From Gemmatimonadaceae bacterium (lineage in GTDB: Bacteria > Gemmatimonadota > Gemmatimonadetes > Gemmatimonadales > Gemmatimonadaceae): DNA of 64,000 nt. Of the stretch, positions 1-9,354 are shown piece after piece; within the stretch, counting starts at the first letter, position 1, and each line of letters begins with the position of its first letter. The stretch lies in the NCBI GenBank assembly GCA_035533755.1, contig DATLTC010000089.1:1-64000 (forward strand). The letters are read 5' to 3'. A program made the position numbers and the translations under genes. The notes beneath the pieces are model-generated. The model was not told the origin of the DNA and ran no database searches. It saw nothing but the letters and a program-made list of their open reading frames with translations.

Positions 1-1
1 G

Positions 2-1471
2 TACAACACCATCTATTACATCGTCGAATCGCCGCGCGAGGCGGGGACGATCTGGGTGGGCACCGACGACGGCCTCGTGCAGCTCACGCGCGACGGCGGG
101 AAGACGTGGACCAACGTCACGCCCAAGGGCATGGGCCCGGGGTTCGTCAACGCGATCGAGGTCTCGCCGTGGGAGAACGGCACCGCGTACATGACCTACG
201 ACGGCTACAAGTACAGCGACTGGGCGCCGCACATCTACAAGACCACCGACTACGGCAGAAGCTGGACGCAGCTCGTGAACGGCATTCGCGACGGCGACCA
301 GGTGCGCGTGGTGCGCGCCGATCCGGCGCGGCGCGGGCTGCTGTTCGCCGGCACCGAGACGGGCGCCTACGTGTCGTTCAACGACGGCGAACGGTGGCAG
401 AGTCTGCAGGCCAACCTGCCACCGGTGCCGGTGACCGACCTCCAGGTCCACGACGGCGATCTCGTCGCGTCCACCGAGGGACGCGCCTTCTGGATTCTGG
501 ACGACATCGCCCCGCTCGAACAGGGCGCCGAGGCGGTGTCGAGCGGTGAGACCAGGCTGTTCAAACCGCGCGATGCCTATCGCACGCAGTGGGGCAGCCC
601 CAACGCAGGCCCGGAGTCTGGCGCCAATCCGCCGAGCGGCGCGACCATCTACTACACGGTGGGCGCCAAGGCCGATTCCACCAGCGTGAAGGTGGACATC
701 CTGGGCGCCGACGGCGGCGTGGTGCGCGAGTACAGCAGCAAGGCCAAGCCCACGGCCGCCGGCCGCGGCGGGCGCGGCGGCACGAGCCCCATCGACGGCA
801 AGCCGGGCATGCACCGCATGGTGTGGGACCTGCGTACCGCGCCGTTGAACTCGCCCCCCGGGCTCACCTTCTTCGGGCTGACCGAAGGCTACACGGTGGC
901 GCCCGGCAGCTACACGGTGCGGCTCACGGTGGACGGCAAGAGTTCCAGCGAGCCGCTCACGGTGAAGCCCGATCCGCGCGTGACGCTCACCGCCGCGCAG
1001 TACGCCGAGCAGGTACAGGCGATGCGCGACATCCAGGGACGCGCCAACGCGATCTTCGCCGACACACACACGCTGGACGACGTGCGCGACCAGGTGAAGG
1101 CCGTCGTGGCGCACGCCAAGGACCTGCCCCGGACCTCCGACGTCGAATCCGCCGGCAAACAACTGGCCGCGCGGCTCGATTCGATGGCCGTGGAACTCGT
1201 GCAACCCCAACACACCAACGGCCAGGACATCATCAACTTCCCCAACGGCGTGGTGGACCAGTGGTTGTATCTGGCCAGCGCCGTGAACGACGCGTACATG
1301 CCGGTGACCGACGGGGAGAAGACGCGGCTGGGCGACCTGCAGCAGCAATGGACCGCCATCCAGGCCCGCCTCGACGATCTGCTCGGCGCGCAGGTGACGG
1401 CGTTCAACGCACTGCTCGGCGGAAAGACGGCGGTGCTCGTACCGCAGCCGAGCCAGAAACCGATTCCATAG
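2..1471 (+). CDS. BNR/sortilin-type beta-propeller protein, 3' part (5' end outside window)
   Basis: The reading frame is open to the left edge, so only the C-terminal part (about 490 residues) is seen. Three Asp-box motifs of the form S/T-x-D-x-G-x-x-W occur near the start (TRDGGKTW, TTDYGRSW, SFNDGERW), as in BNR/VPS10-type propellers. A Gly/Arg-rich linker (GRGGRGG) follows, then a beta domain ending in KPDPRV. After that comes a helical region of about 160 residues. The order up to the PDPRV motif matches the minus-strand gene at 6234-9251, so the two are paralogues, but that one lacks the helical tail. Such proteins are exported and often annotated as glycosyl hydrolases without proof of activity; the substrate is unknown. 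The gene lies 9 bases before ggt and probably shares its transcript. Confidence 0.85.
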   Translation, partial: YNTIYYIVESPREAGTIWVGTDDGLVQLTRDGGKTWTNVTPKGMGPGFVNAIEVSPWENGTAYMTYDGYKYSDWAPHIYKTTDYGRSWTQLVNGIRDGDQVRVVRADPARRGLLFAGTETGAYVSFNDGERWQSLQANLPPVPVTDLQVHDGDLVASTEGRAFWILDDIAPLEQGAEAVSSGETRLFKPRDAYRTQWGSPNAGPESGANPPSGATIYYTVGAKADSTSVKVDILGADGGVVREYSSKAKPTAAGRGGRGGTSPIDGKPGMHRMVWDLRTAPLNSPPGLTFFGLTEGYTVAPGSYTVRLTVDGKSSSEPLTVKPDPRVTLTAAQYAEQVQAMRDIQGRANAIFADTHTLDDVRDQVKAVVAHAKDLPRTSDVESAGKQLAARLDSMAVELVQPQHTNGQDIINFPNGVVDQWLYLASAVNDAYMPVTDGEKTRLGDLQQQWTAIQARLDDLLGAQVTAFNALLGGKTAVLVPQPSQKPIP

Positions 1472-1480
1472 AGTCTGACC

Positions 1481-3493
1481 ATGTCGATGTCCCGATCCCA
1501 TCTCTCGTCGGCGGCGTTCGCGCTGCTGTTGGCGCTCGCTCCGTTGCCCCTGCGCGCCCAGCGGGGGGCGGCGCGACCGGCGCAGCCCCGGCAGGCCGAG
1601 GACCCGCGCTTCTCGCAGACCGAGAAGCCGCCGCTGCACGCCACGCACTGGCTGGCCATCACCGGCAAGCCGTTGTCGGCCACGGCCGGCGCGCTGATCT
1701 TCGCCGAAGGCGGCAACGCGGTGGACGCCGCGGCGGCGATGCTCGCCGCGGGGTGCACGATGTGGGATACCATCTCCTGCGGCGGCGAGACGCAGGCGTT
1801 GATCTACGATCCGCACACCAGGAAGGTCATCGGCATCGACGCGCTCGGCGTGGCCCCCACCGGGGCCACCGCCGAGTTCTACCACAGCAAGGGATATCGC
1901 TTTCCACCCGAGTACGGTCCGCTGTCGGCCGTCACGCCGGGCACCGTGGGCGGCTTGCTCACGATGGTGGCCGAGTACGGCAAGCTGTCGCTCAAGCAGG
2001 TGCTCGCCCCGGCCATCCAGATGGCCGACGGCTACGCGATCGAGGCGCAGATCTGCAACACGATCGAGCAGTACAAGGACACGCTCGCCCAGTGGAAGTA
2101 CTCGCGCGCCGTGATGCTCACGCATCCCGGCACGGCGCATCCGGCGCCGGAGCCGGGCGAGGTGTTCGTGCAGAAGGATCTCGCCGCCACCTGGCGCAAG
2201 CTCGTGGACACGGAGCAGCAGGCGCTCAGGGCCGGCAAGACGCGCAAGCAGGCCATCTACGCGGCCTACGACCGGTTCTACAAGGGCGACATCGCCCGCG
2301 AGATGGTGCGCGGCGTCCGCGAGGAGGGCGGCCTGTTCACGATGCAGGACCTGGCCAACTGGAAGGTGCGCATCGAGGAACCGTTGCACACGAATTACAA
2401 GGGCATCGAAGTGTACAAGCTCCCCATCTGGCAGCAGGGCCCGGTGATGCTCCAGGCGCTCAACATGCTGGAGAACACGGACGTGAAGGCGATGGGCTAC
2501 AACTCGCCCCGGTACATCCATACGCTATATCAGGTGATGAACCTGGCGTTTGCCGATCGCGACTTCTATTACGGCGACCCGTACTTTCCGCCCGAGGAGC
2601 CGGTCAAGGGACTGCTGTCCAAGGCGTACGCCAAGGCGCGCTTCGGCCTCATCAACTGGACCCACAACGATCCGAACGTGAAGCCCGGCGATCCCTATCC
2701 GTATCAGGGCGGCGTGAATCCGTTCAAGGATCTGCTCGCGCAGTGGAATCCGGCCGACTTCGTACCCAAGGCGTCGCAGCCGCGCGGGGGCCAGCAGGAC
2801 CGCGTGCCGCCGGTGAAGCCTGACTCGAACCCGGGACGGATGTCGGGCGCCGCGGAGTTCTTGCCCGATCACGCGACGCACGCCGATTCGGCGTTCGACA
2901 ACGACTTCTACGCGGGGACCACGTCGATCGTGTCGGCCGACGCCGAGGGGTGGGTGGTGTCGGTGACGCCGAGCGGCGGGTGGGTGCCGGCCGTGATCGC
3001 CGGACACACCGGCATCGGACTCAGCGAACGCGCGCAGAGCTTCGTGACGTACGCCAAGGACGGCCCGTACAACGTGATCGAGCCCGGCAAGCGGCCCCGC
3101 GTCACGCTCACGCCGACCCTCGCGCTCAAGCACGGCGCGCCGTATCTGGCGTTCGCCGTTCAGGGGGGCGATTCGCAGGATCAGAACCTGCTGCAATTCT
3201 TCCTGAACGTGGTGGAGTTCGGCATGACCGTGCAGCAGGCCACCGAAGCGCCGAACATGAACAGCTACCAGATGCGGTCGTCGTTCGGGATGCACGAACT
3301 GGAGCCGGGCAAGATGCTGGTCGCCACCTCGCTCCCCGACTCCACGCGCGCCGCGCTACGCGCCATGGGCTACACGCTGGAGTTCGCGCCGCGCACCTCG
3401 GGGCCGATCAACGCGATCCTGTTCGACCTGCAGCACCACACGATGTGGGGCGGATCGAGCAATCACGGCGAGGATTACGGCATCGCCTGGTGA
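1481..3493 (+). CDS. ggt: Gamma-glutamyltransferase, exported
   Basis: Predicted to cleave or transfer the gamma-glutamyl group of glutathione and related peptides in the periplasm. A signal peptide covers about residues 1-26 (ends RAQRG). The family motif GGNAVDAAAAML lies near residue 75. The autoprocessing and catalytic threonine is likely Thr480 in the run AGTTSIVSADAEG, which would give a large chain of about 450 residues and a small chain of about 190. The substrate-binding PGKRPRVTLTPT stretch follows, and a VQGGDSQDQ run stands where classical enzymes carry a Gly-Gly oxyanion motif. The length (670 aa) is above the usual 560-580 because of insertions between the N-terminal motif and the Thr. 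Transcribed with the upstream propeller gene. Confidence 0.92.
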   Translation: MSMSRSHLSSAAFALLLALAPLPLRAQRGAARPAQPRQAEDPRFSQTEKPPLHATHWLAITGKPLSATAGALIFAEGGNAVDAAAAMLAAGCTMWDTISCGGETQALIYDPHTRKVIGIDALGVAPTGATAEFYHSKGYRFPPEYGPLSAVTPGTVGGLLTMVAEYGKLSLKQVLAPAIQMADGYAIEAQICNTIEQYKDTLAQWKYSRAVMLTHPGTAHPAPEPGEVFVQKDLAATWRKLVDTEQQALRAGKTRKQAIYAAYDRFYKGDIAREMVRGVREEGGLFTMQDLANWKVRIEEPLHTNYKGIEVYKLPIWQQGPVMLQALNMLENTDVKAMGYNSPRYIHTLYQVMNLAFADRDFYYGDPYFPPEEPVKGLLSKAYAKARFGLINWTHNDPNVKPGDPYPYQGGVNPFKDLLAQWNPADFVPKASQPRGGQQDRVPPVKPDSNPGRMSGAAEFLPDHATHADSAFDNDFYAGTTSIVSADAEGWVVSVTPSGGWVPAVIAGHTGIGLSERAQSFVTYAKDGPYNVIEPGKRPRVTLTPTLALKHGAPYLAFAVQGGDSQDQNLLQFFLNVVEFGMTVQQATEAPNMNSYQMRSSFGMHELEPGKMLVATSLPDSTRAALRAMGYTLEFAPRTSGPINAILFDLQHHTMWGGSSNHGEDYGIAW

Positions 3494-3562
3494 GGCGCCG
3501 GGATGTCCGGCGCGCCGTGTAGGGGTTCGCCGCACGTTGGGGGCACAAAGATCGCTTGATGC

Positions 3563-3593
3563 CCCGGGCCACGGTGTCGGACCGTGCCCCGGG
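3563..3593 (+). terminator. Stem-loop after ggt
   Basis: Arms 3563-3575 (CCCGGGCCACGGT) and 3581-3593 pair over 13 positions with a single C:C mismatch around a 5-base loop. It lies about 70 bases after the ggt stop and before the next start at 3650. There is no T-run behind it, so it may be a Rho-type or structural 3' end rather than a classical intrinsic terminator. Confidence 0.45.
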
Positions 3594-3649
3594 AGGGTCA
3601 AAGGCAGAGAAGCGCCGCAGGATCGCGTTCACCCTTTGCCGAGGTCCCG

Positions 3650-4633
3650 ATGCGTCATGCCGCACCGCTGGTCGCCGCCATGCTGGCCATGGTCCCGACC
3701 CCAGTGCCCAAGCGGCTGCAGGCGCGCTTCGACGCCGATCGCGTGTACGTCGAGGTGCGCGCCCGGAACGGCGCGACGCTCGAGATGTACACCGACACGG
3801 GCGGTGGGCTGCTCCTCTCGGCCGCGGCCGCGACGCGGTTGGGGCTCACCGTGCGCACGCCCGTCGCGCCTTCGGAGAAGCCCGCGTCGGGCCCCGGCGC
3901 GCGGGTGACCGACGTGCCCGCGTTCGCGCGCGACGAGACGGCGCCGCCCATTCCGTCGGACCGGCCGATCGCGGTGGTGTCCAAGGTGGCGGAGATTCCG
4001 GGGTGGCCCGAGCAGGGAGACGGGATCCTCGGCCAGGCCTGGTTCGCGGGCCATGTGTGGACCTGGAACTATCCGGCGCACCGCCTCACGCTCCGCCCCG
4101 ATCGGTGGCGGCCGACGGGCGCCGCGCGGCGCATGCCGATCGGTTTCAAGTCGGCGGGCGGCAAGCGCGAGCTCAACTTTCCGCGCATCGTCGTGCAGGT
4201 GGACGGCCGGCCGCTCTCGCTGCTGCTCGACACCGGCGCCGAGACGCTGCTCACGCCGCAGGCGCTGGCCGCGATCCACGACGGCGAGCCGGCATTCCGC
4301 GCCACGAGCATGATCGCGCAGAGCGTGTTCGAGGGATGGGAGACCGCGCACCCCGATTGGCGGGTGATCGAGGACGCGCAGATGGTCACGCGCAGCCGCA
4401 TGATCGAGGTCCCGAGCGTGCGGATTGCCGGCATCACGGTGGGCCCGGTGTGGTTCACCGAGCGCACCGACGCGAGCTTCCACAAGTTCATGTCGGCGAT
4501 GACCGACGCCCGCGTGGAGGGCTCGCTGGGCGGCAACGCCCTGGCCGGCCTGGTGATGACGCTCGACTATCCGCGCGCCCAGGCCTGGTTCACGTGCAAG
4601 GCGCACTGCACGGTGGCGCGAGCGGGCACGTAG
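3650..4633 (+). CDS. Exported aspartyl protease with two DTG lobes
   Basis: A 327-residue retropepsin/pepsin-like protein. The first lobe has Asp49-Thr-Gly (YTDTGGG) followed by GDGILGQAWF near residue 123. The second has Asp194-Thr-Gly (LLLDTGAET) followed by GSLGGNALAGL near the end. Each lobe therefore has its own catalytic triplet and the hydrophobic Gly motif that usually follows it, as expected for a two-lobed aspartyl protease. The N-terminus is a short hydrophobic stretch consistent with export. The ATG at 3650 is chosen because GAGGT lies just upstream; an in-frame start at 3584 would add 22 residues without a leader. Substrate unknown. Confidence 0.8.
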   Translation: MRHAAPLVAAMLAMVPTPVPKRLQARFDADRVYVEVRARNGATLEMYTDTGGGLLLSAAAATRLGLTVRTPVAPSEKPASGPGARVTDVPAFARDETAPPIPSDRPIAVVSKVAEIPGWPEQGDGILGQAWFAGHVWTWNYPAHRLTLRPDRWRPTGAARRMPIGFKSAGGKRELNFPRIVVQVDGRPLSLLLDTGAETLLTPQALAAIHDGEPAFRATSMIAQSVFEGWETAHPDWRVIEDAQMVTRSRMIEVPSVRIAGITVGPVWFTERTDASFHKFMSAMTDARVEGSLGGNALAGLVMTLDYPRAQAWFTCKAHCTVARAGT

Positions 4634-4643
4634 CGAAACCGGC

Positions 4644-4667
4644 GCGGGCGGCGGTCTCGCCGTCCGC
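4644..4667. terminator. Weak stem-loop between convergent genes
   Basis: GCGGGCGG at 4644-4651 pairs with CCGTCCGC at 4660-4667 (one G:T pair) around an 8-base loop. It sits in the 39-base gap between the converging protease and ctaG genes. It is short, and chance is possible in such GC-rich DNA. Confidence 0.25.
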
Positions 4668-4672
4668 CGCGA

Positions 4673-5482
4673 TCAGGCTTCGTCGCCGGCGCCCGAGCGG
4701 CGCACCCACGTGAAGAACAATCCCGTCATCACGCTGAACGCGATCGCCGTGCCGCCGAGTTCCATCACCGCGCCCGCGATCTGGAGGTCCATCATCGCCG
4801 GCAGGTTCCGGAACGGTGGCGCGAGTTGATAGATACTGTACAACGGGAATTCCGCGAGCAGCATGATGATCGCGATGCCCGAGTGGATGAGCGTGCCCAG
4901 GAAGACATACAGCAGCTTCATCAGCACCGGGAAGTCGCGCCGCGGCACGCTCATGATCACGGGCCACCAGAACACGAGGCCGGCCACCAGCCACGCGAGG
5001 TCGAGGACGAACGCCCCGCCCTGCGACACCATCAGCCCGTCCACCACACTGGGTACGTGGGTGGCGGCCGCGATGATGTTGAACACGATCGCCGCCATGA
5101 GCGGGGCGGTGACCACCCGGAGCGCGAGACCCACGGCCCCCTGCGGCTCGGGCCGGGCCAGCAGGCCGGGTTCGAGGCCGAGCAGCAGGAGCGGACTGGC
5201 CCCCATCGTGATGAGCAGGAACTGCACGGCGTGCGCGCTGGCCAAATAGCCGGCCGCCAGCGGACCGAGCGGCCAGTCCAGCGCGAGCCATACCAGGGCC
5301 ACGCCGATCCATCCGAGCACGTGCCGTCGCCGCGCCGAGGGCGTGTTGGCCGCGCGGCGCGTGAGCGCCCAATAACCGGCCGCCACGCCGGCCACCACCA
5401 GCCACACGCCCGGATAGGCGCGCCACTTCCAGCTCCACGGAAGGTCCTGCGCCGAGCACCACCACTGCACCTTGGTCACCAT
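4673..5482 (-). CDS. ctaG: Cytochrome c oxidase assembly factor, caa3-type CtaG
   Basis: A 269-residue polytopic membrane protein with about seven hydrophobic segments. It matches the CtaG family needed for assembly of caa3-type oxidases in Bacillus, which is distinct from Cox11. Conserved-looking features are the N-terminal tryptophan-rich loop (WSWKWRAYPGVW), the HAVQFLLITMGASPLL helix and the HSGIAIIML helix, whose histidines may touch copper or haem. It starts 27 bases after the Sco1-like gene, so the two form a copper-handling operon. No oxidase structural genes of the haem-copper type lie in this window; the only terminal oxidase here is cytochrome bd, which needs no copper. Confidence 0.82.
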   Translation of the reverse strand: MVTKVQWWCSAQDLPWSWKWRAYPGVWLVVAGVAAGYWALTRRAANTPSARRRHVLGWIGVALVWLALDWPLGPLAAGYLASAHAVQFLLITMGASPLLLLGLEPGLLARPEPQGAVGLALRVVTAPLMAAIVFNIIAAATHVPSVVDGLMVSQGGAFVLDLAWLVAGLVFWWPVIMSVPRRDFPVLMKLLYVFLGTLIHSGIAIIMLLAEFPLYSIYQLAPPFRNLPAMMDLQIAGAVMELGGTAIAFSVMTGLFFTWVRRSGAGDEA

Positions 5483-5509
5483 GCCGCGGGTCCTGCGTTC
5501 AGTGTGAGA

Positions 5510-6133
5510 TCAATGCGCGCCACGCAGCAGCTCCGGCAGATCGTGCGCCCAATCCTGCTGGAGGGTGCCGAACGGGTACGCGCGATGCGCGCTGTCGTCG
5601 GGCGTGAAGGCGTACACCTGCGCCGCGTGCCCCACGGCGTAGCCGCTGTCGGACGCCGTGCTCGATTCCTTGACCGCCAGCGCGACGCCCACGGCGCGCT
5701 CCGCGGCCTCGATCTCGGACTCGCTGCCCCGCAGCCCGATGAACGAATGGTTGAACGAGTCGAGCCAGGAACGCAGACGCGACGCGGAATCGCGGGGCGG
5801 ATCGGTGGTCACGAACACCACGCGGATCCTGGCGCGCTGATCGGCCGGGAGCCGGGCCATGGCGGCAGCGATGTTCGACATCTGCACCGGGCACACGTCG
5901 GGACAGTGGGTGTAGCCGAACGCGAGCAGGGTGAGCGTTCCGTGCGTCTCACGCGCGAACGAGAACGGCTTGCCCTCGGTGTCGGTGAGTTGGAAGTCCG
6001 GACGCGGAATGGCGTGCGGGAGCACTGCCCCGTGCAGATCCTGCGAGTTGCGCAACGGACCGCCGCACGCGGCGGCCGCGGCAAGGACAGTGGAGAGCAA
6101 CAGGAGGCGCATGCGCTGCGTGAACGTCGACAC
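5510..6133 (-). CDS. SCO1/SenC family copper chaperone lipoprotein
   Basis: A 207-residue thioredoxin-fold protein that delivers copper to the CuA site of cytochrome oxidase. The CxxxC motif is Cys77-Cys81 (THCPDVCP). The third copper ligand expected in the family is His169 in YAVGHAAQVYAF. A lipobox (LAAAAACG) puts the lipidated cysteine at residue 23, so the protein is probably membrane-anchored in the periplasm. The GTG start at 6133 is preferred because GGAG lies just upstream; an internal ATG at 6112 is the alternative. It is followed by ctaG. Confidence 0.9.
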   Translation of the reverse strand: MSTFTQRMRLLLLSTVLAAAAACGGPLRNSQDLHGAVLPHAIPRPDFQLTDTEGKPFSFARETHGTLTLLAFGYTHCPDVCPVQMSNIAAAMARLPADQRARIRVVFVTTDPPRDSASRLRSWLDSFNHSFIGLRGSESEIEAAERAVGVALAVKESSTASDSGYAVGHAAQVYAFTPDDSAHRAYPFGTLQQDWAHDLPELLRGAH

Positions 6134-6160
6134 CAGGACTCCGAGGCAGAGTGCAACGTA

Positions 6161-6200
6161 ATGCCCGCGGGCGGCGGTTGGTAGCCGCGCCCGCGGGCAT
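6161..6200 (-). terminator. 13-bp perfect inverted repeat after the BNR gene
   Basis: ATGCCCGCGGGCG at 6161-6173 is an exact inverted match to 6188-6200. The 14-base spacer can add about three further pairs with one bulge. It begins 34 bases beyond the stop of the minus-strand BNR gene and upstream of the Sco start, so it fits a transcript end between the two. No U-run follows. Confidence 0.5.
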
Positions 6201-6233
6201 GCGTTCCGCGTCGAGAAGTCGTGAAGAATCGCG

Positions 6234-9200
6234 CTACTGGTCCACGCGCGGGTCGGGGCGCACCTCGAACGTCTGCGTGTAGCTCTGGCCGTTCACGGTC
6301 AGCCGCGCCGTGAACATCCCCGTGGTCTGCGGCGGCGGACCCGCCGCGGCGCCGCGCCCGCCGCGGCCCCCGCGTCCTCCTCCACCGAACCCGCGGCGTC
6401 CCCCGCCGAGCGGACTCCACGTCACCCGGTGCATGCCCGCCGCCGCCGAGAACGGCTCGGGCGGAACCTGCCAGAGCGGGGAGACGTTCGGGATGCCACC
6501 TGCCCGCCCGCGGCCGCGGCCCGCCGGCGCGGCTGGCGTCGCGCCCGGCTCGTTGCTGAACGTCTGTCGCACGGCGCCGGACGCGTCGAGAATCTCGAGC
6601 GTCACCGCGCCGGCGGCATTCGCCTTGAGGTAGTAGTCGATGTACGCCCCGTCCGGCGGGTTGGGCGCCTGCGGCTCGTCCTTCTGCAACGGCGTGCCGT
6701 TGTCGCCGCCCTGCCGGTAGTTGACGGCCGTGGCCGGCTTGAACAGATAGGCGTCGGACTGCGCGATGGTATCGTTGAGCTGGCGCAGCGCGCTGATGTC
6801 GTCGATCACCCAGAAGCCGCGGCCGTGCGTGGCCACGATCAGGTCGTTGCCGTACACCTCGAAGTCACGCGTGGACGTGACCGGGAGATCGAGCTGCAGT
6901 GCCTGCCAGTGGTCGCCGTCGTCGAACGAGATGAACGCGCCGCGCTCGGTGCCGGCGAACAGGAGCCCCTGGCGCATCGGATCCTCGCGCACCGTGTGCA
7001 CGTACACGCCCGCCGGGAGCCCGCTGGTGATCTTCTCCCAGGTGCGGCCCATGTCGCGCGTGCGATAGATGTACGGCTCGAAGTCCTGCAACTGGTGGCG
7101 GTCCACGCTGGCATAGGCCGCGTTGAAGTCGAAGTGCGACGCCTCGATCATCGTCACGCGGCTCCACGCGGTGAGCGGCGGCGGCGTCACGTCCTTCCAC
7201 TGCTTGCCGTCGTCGGTGGTCACGTGGATCAGGCCATCGTCGGTGCCCGCCCAGAGCATCGGCACCAGAATCGGCGACGGGGCCACGGTGTAGACCACGC
7301 CGCCGTTGCCGCGGTTGGGGTCGAAGTCGCGCGCCGACGCCTGGTCGAGATTCGACGGCGCGGAGGCATCGGGCCGCGTGAGATCGCCCGAGATCCGCGT
7401 CCACGACGCCGCGGTATCGGTGGACTTGAACACGTATTGGTTGGCGTAGAACAGCGCCCGCGGATCGGCCTTGGAGAGCACCAGCGGCTGCGTCCAGTCC
7501 GTCCGCACCTTCACGCCCTCCGGCACCGCCGGCGCGGCGGTGCCCGGCAGGTCGCGGTTGAGCGCCAGGTCGTACCGGCCGCCCGTGCCGCCGTAGATGA
7601 TGCCCGGGTGCAGCGGATCGCCGGCCGTGTAGCCGCTCTCGCCGCCGGCGCCGATCGGCTCCCAGTCGCGCATGGAGATCTCGCCGAACTTGCCGCGCGA
7701 ACACACGGCCACCGAGCCGCTGTCCTGCTGGGCGCCGGTCACCCAGTACGGGTACCGGTAGTCCACCGAGCAATGATAAATCTGGGCCGTGGGCTGGTTG
7801 AGCCACGAACTCCAGGTGACGTTGCGCGGGTCGGCGGTGCGCGCATTGCGCGTGATGATCGTGCCCTGATCGCTGGCCACGATCATCGTGTTGGAATCGT
7901 CGGGTGAGATCCACGCCTGATGGTAGTCATCGCCGCCGGGCGACCCGCGCAGGGCCACCCAGGTCTTGCCGCCGTCCATCGTGCGCGATACGGCGACGTT
8001 GGACACGTACACGGCGTCGGGGTCCTTGGGATCGCAGACCACGTGTTCGAAGTACCAGCCGCGTCCCCAGAGCGCCGGATCGGCGGACATCTTGGTCCAC
8101 GACTCGCCGCCGTCGTCGGAGCGGAAGAATCCACCCTGCCCCGACGCGCCGGCGCCGAACGCCCCGGTGGCGGCCGGCGGCTTCTCGCCCGGCGCGAGTT
8201 CCAGATTGTCGATCACGGCGTACACGCGCCGAGGATGGCTGGCCGAGATGGCGATGCCGCTCTTGCCGATGCCGTTGGTGGGCAGGCCCTGCGTCAACTC
8301 CTTCCACGTGCTGCCGCCATCGGTGGACTTGTAGATGCCGCCGCCGGGGCCGTTGGACGGCGCGTACACGAACCAGGGCGGACGGCGCGTGTTCCAGAGG
8401 CTCGCGAACACCACTCGCGGATTGCTCGGATCGATCTGGACGTCGATCGCGCCCACGTTCTCATTCTTGAACAGCACCTTCTCCCAGCTCTTGCCGCCGT
8501 CGCGCGAGCGGAACACGCCGCGCTCGGGGTTGGGCCCGTAGAAATGGCCGATCGCGGCCACGAACACGATGTTCGCATTGTGCGGATCGACGGCGATCTT
8601 GCCGATGTGCTGCGTGTCCTCGAGCCCCAGGTGCGCCCACGTCTTGCCGCCGTCGGTGGACTTGTAGACGCCATTGCCGAACCCCGTGGAATCGCGGAGC
8701 GTGCATTCGCCGCTGCCCACGTAGACGGTATCGGGCGCCGAGGCCGCCACCGCGACGGCGCCGATGGACGCCACCGATTGCGCGTCGAACACCGGCTCCC
8801 ACACGCGGCCGGCGTCGATGGACTTCCAGAGGCCGCCGTTCACCGAGCCGAAGTAGAACTCGTTGGGACGGCCCGGCACGCCGGTCACCGCATCGGTGCG
8901 GCCGCCGCGGAAGGGGCCCAGCATGCGCCAGCGGAGTCCCGAGAAGAGGGCCGGCGACTGCGGACCGGTGGTGGTGCGCAGCACGCCGTGGGCCAGCGCC
9001 ACGGGGTCGGCGTTCGGCCGCAGCGCCGGCGCGGCGGCCCCGGGCACGCGCGAGCGCAGCCCCCCGCCGCCGAGGAACGGACCGGCGAGCGAGAACGCCG
9101 CGCCGTAGATGCCGGCGCGGACGAGGAAGTCGCGGCGCGAGACGGGGGACTCTTCAACCGGGTCGGCGCCGGCGCGGGCTGGATCGGTACCGACAGCGTC

Positions 9201-9251
9201 GGCGGACGGGCGTTCGTTGGCCACGGATGGCTCCCGATGCGTGATCGACAC
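6234..9251 (-). CDS. Tat-exported BNR/sortilin-type beta-propeller protein
   Basis: A 1005-residue secreted protein. A twin-arginine signal is visible at residues 38-44 (SRRDFLV), followed by a hydrophobic segment. About ten Asp-boxes run through residues 120-800, for example STDGGKTW, SRDGGKSW, SDDGGESW, TMDGGKTW, TRDMGRTW and SFDDGDHW, enough for two propellers as in VPS10/sortilin-like or xyloglucanase-like folds. The C-terminal part holds a Gly/Arg-rich segment and ends in a beta domain closing with RPDPRVDQ. No catalytic residues can be assigned, so enzymatic action is unproven. It is paralogous to the truncated gene at the left edge but stops before the helical tail of that protein. Confidence 0.88.
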   Translation of the reverse strand: MSITHREPSVANERPSADAVGTDPARAGADPVEESPVSRRDFLVRAGIYGAAFSLAGPFLGGGGLRSRVPGAAAPALRPNADPVALAHGVLRTTTGPQSPALFSGLRWRMLGPFRGGRTDAVTGVPGRPNEFYFGSVNGGLWKSIDAGRVWEPVFDAQSVASIGAVAVAASAPDTVYVGSGECTLRDSTGFGNGVYKSTDGGKTWAHLGLEDTQHIGKIAVDPHNANIVFVAAIGHFYGPNPERGVFRSRDGGKSWEKVLFKNENVGAIDVQIDPSNPRVVFASLWNTRRPPWFVYAPSNGPGGGIYKSTDGGSTWKELTQGLPTNGIGKSGIAISASHPRRVYAVIDNLELAPGEKPPAATGAFGAGASGQGGFFRSDDGGESWTKMSADPALWGRGWYFEHVVCDPKDPDAVYVSNVAVSRTMDGGKTWVALRGSPGGDDYHQAWISPDDSNTMIVASDQGTIITRNARTADPRNVTWSSWLNQPTAQIYHCSVDYRYPYWVTGAQQDSGSVAVCSRGKFGEISMRDWEPIGAGGESGYTAGDPLHPGIIYGGTGGRYDLALNRDLPGTAAPAVPEGVKVRTDWTQPLVLSKADPRALFYANQYVFKSTDTAASWTRISGDLTRPDASAPSNLDQASARDFDPNRGNGGVVYTVAPSPILVPMLWAGTDDGLIHVTTDDGKQWKDVTPPPLTAWSRVTMIEASHFDFNAAYASVDRHQLQDFEPYIYRTRDMGRTWEKITSGLPAGVYVHTVREDPMRQGLLFAGTERGAFISFDDGDHWQALQLDLPVTSTRDFEVYGNDLIVATHGRGFWVIDDISALRQLNDTIAQSDAYLFKPATAVNYRQGGDNGTPLQKDEPQAPNPPDGAYIDYYLKANAAGAVTLEILDASGAVRQTFSNEPGATPAAPAGRGRGRAGGIPNVSPLWQVPPEPFSAAAGMHRVTWSPLGGGRRGFGGGGRGGRGGRGAAAGPPPQTTGMFTARLTVNGQSYTQTFEVRPDPRVDQ

Positions 9252-9354
9252 GCGGGACGAGGAGAGGTCTTAGCACTTTCTTGTGGTTCAACCGGCACAT
9301 CCGGTGAACGCTCGTCAGATACGCCGCGGCGCACGCGGTGTCAAGCGGCAGCGC

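Noticed and set aside
4826-6184. A 452-codon plus-strand frame over ctaG and the Sco gene
   Set aside because: Antisense shadow; composition dominated by Arg, His and Gln with no motif, while both minus-strand genes have clear family signatures.
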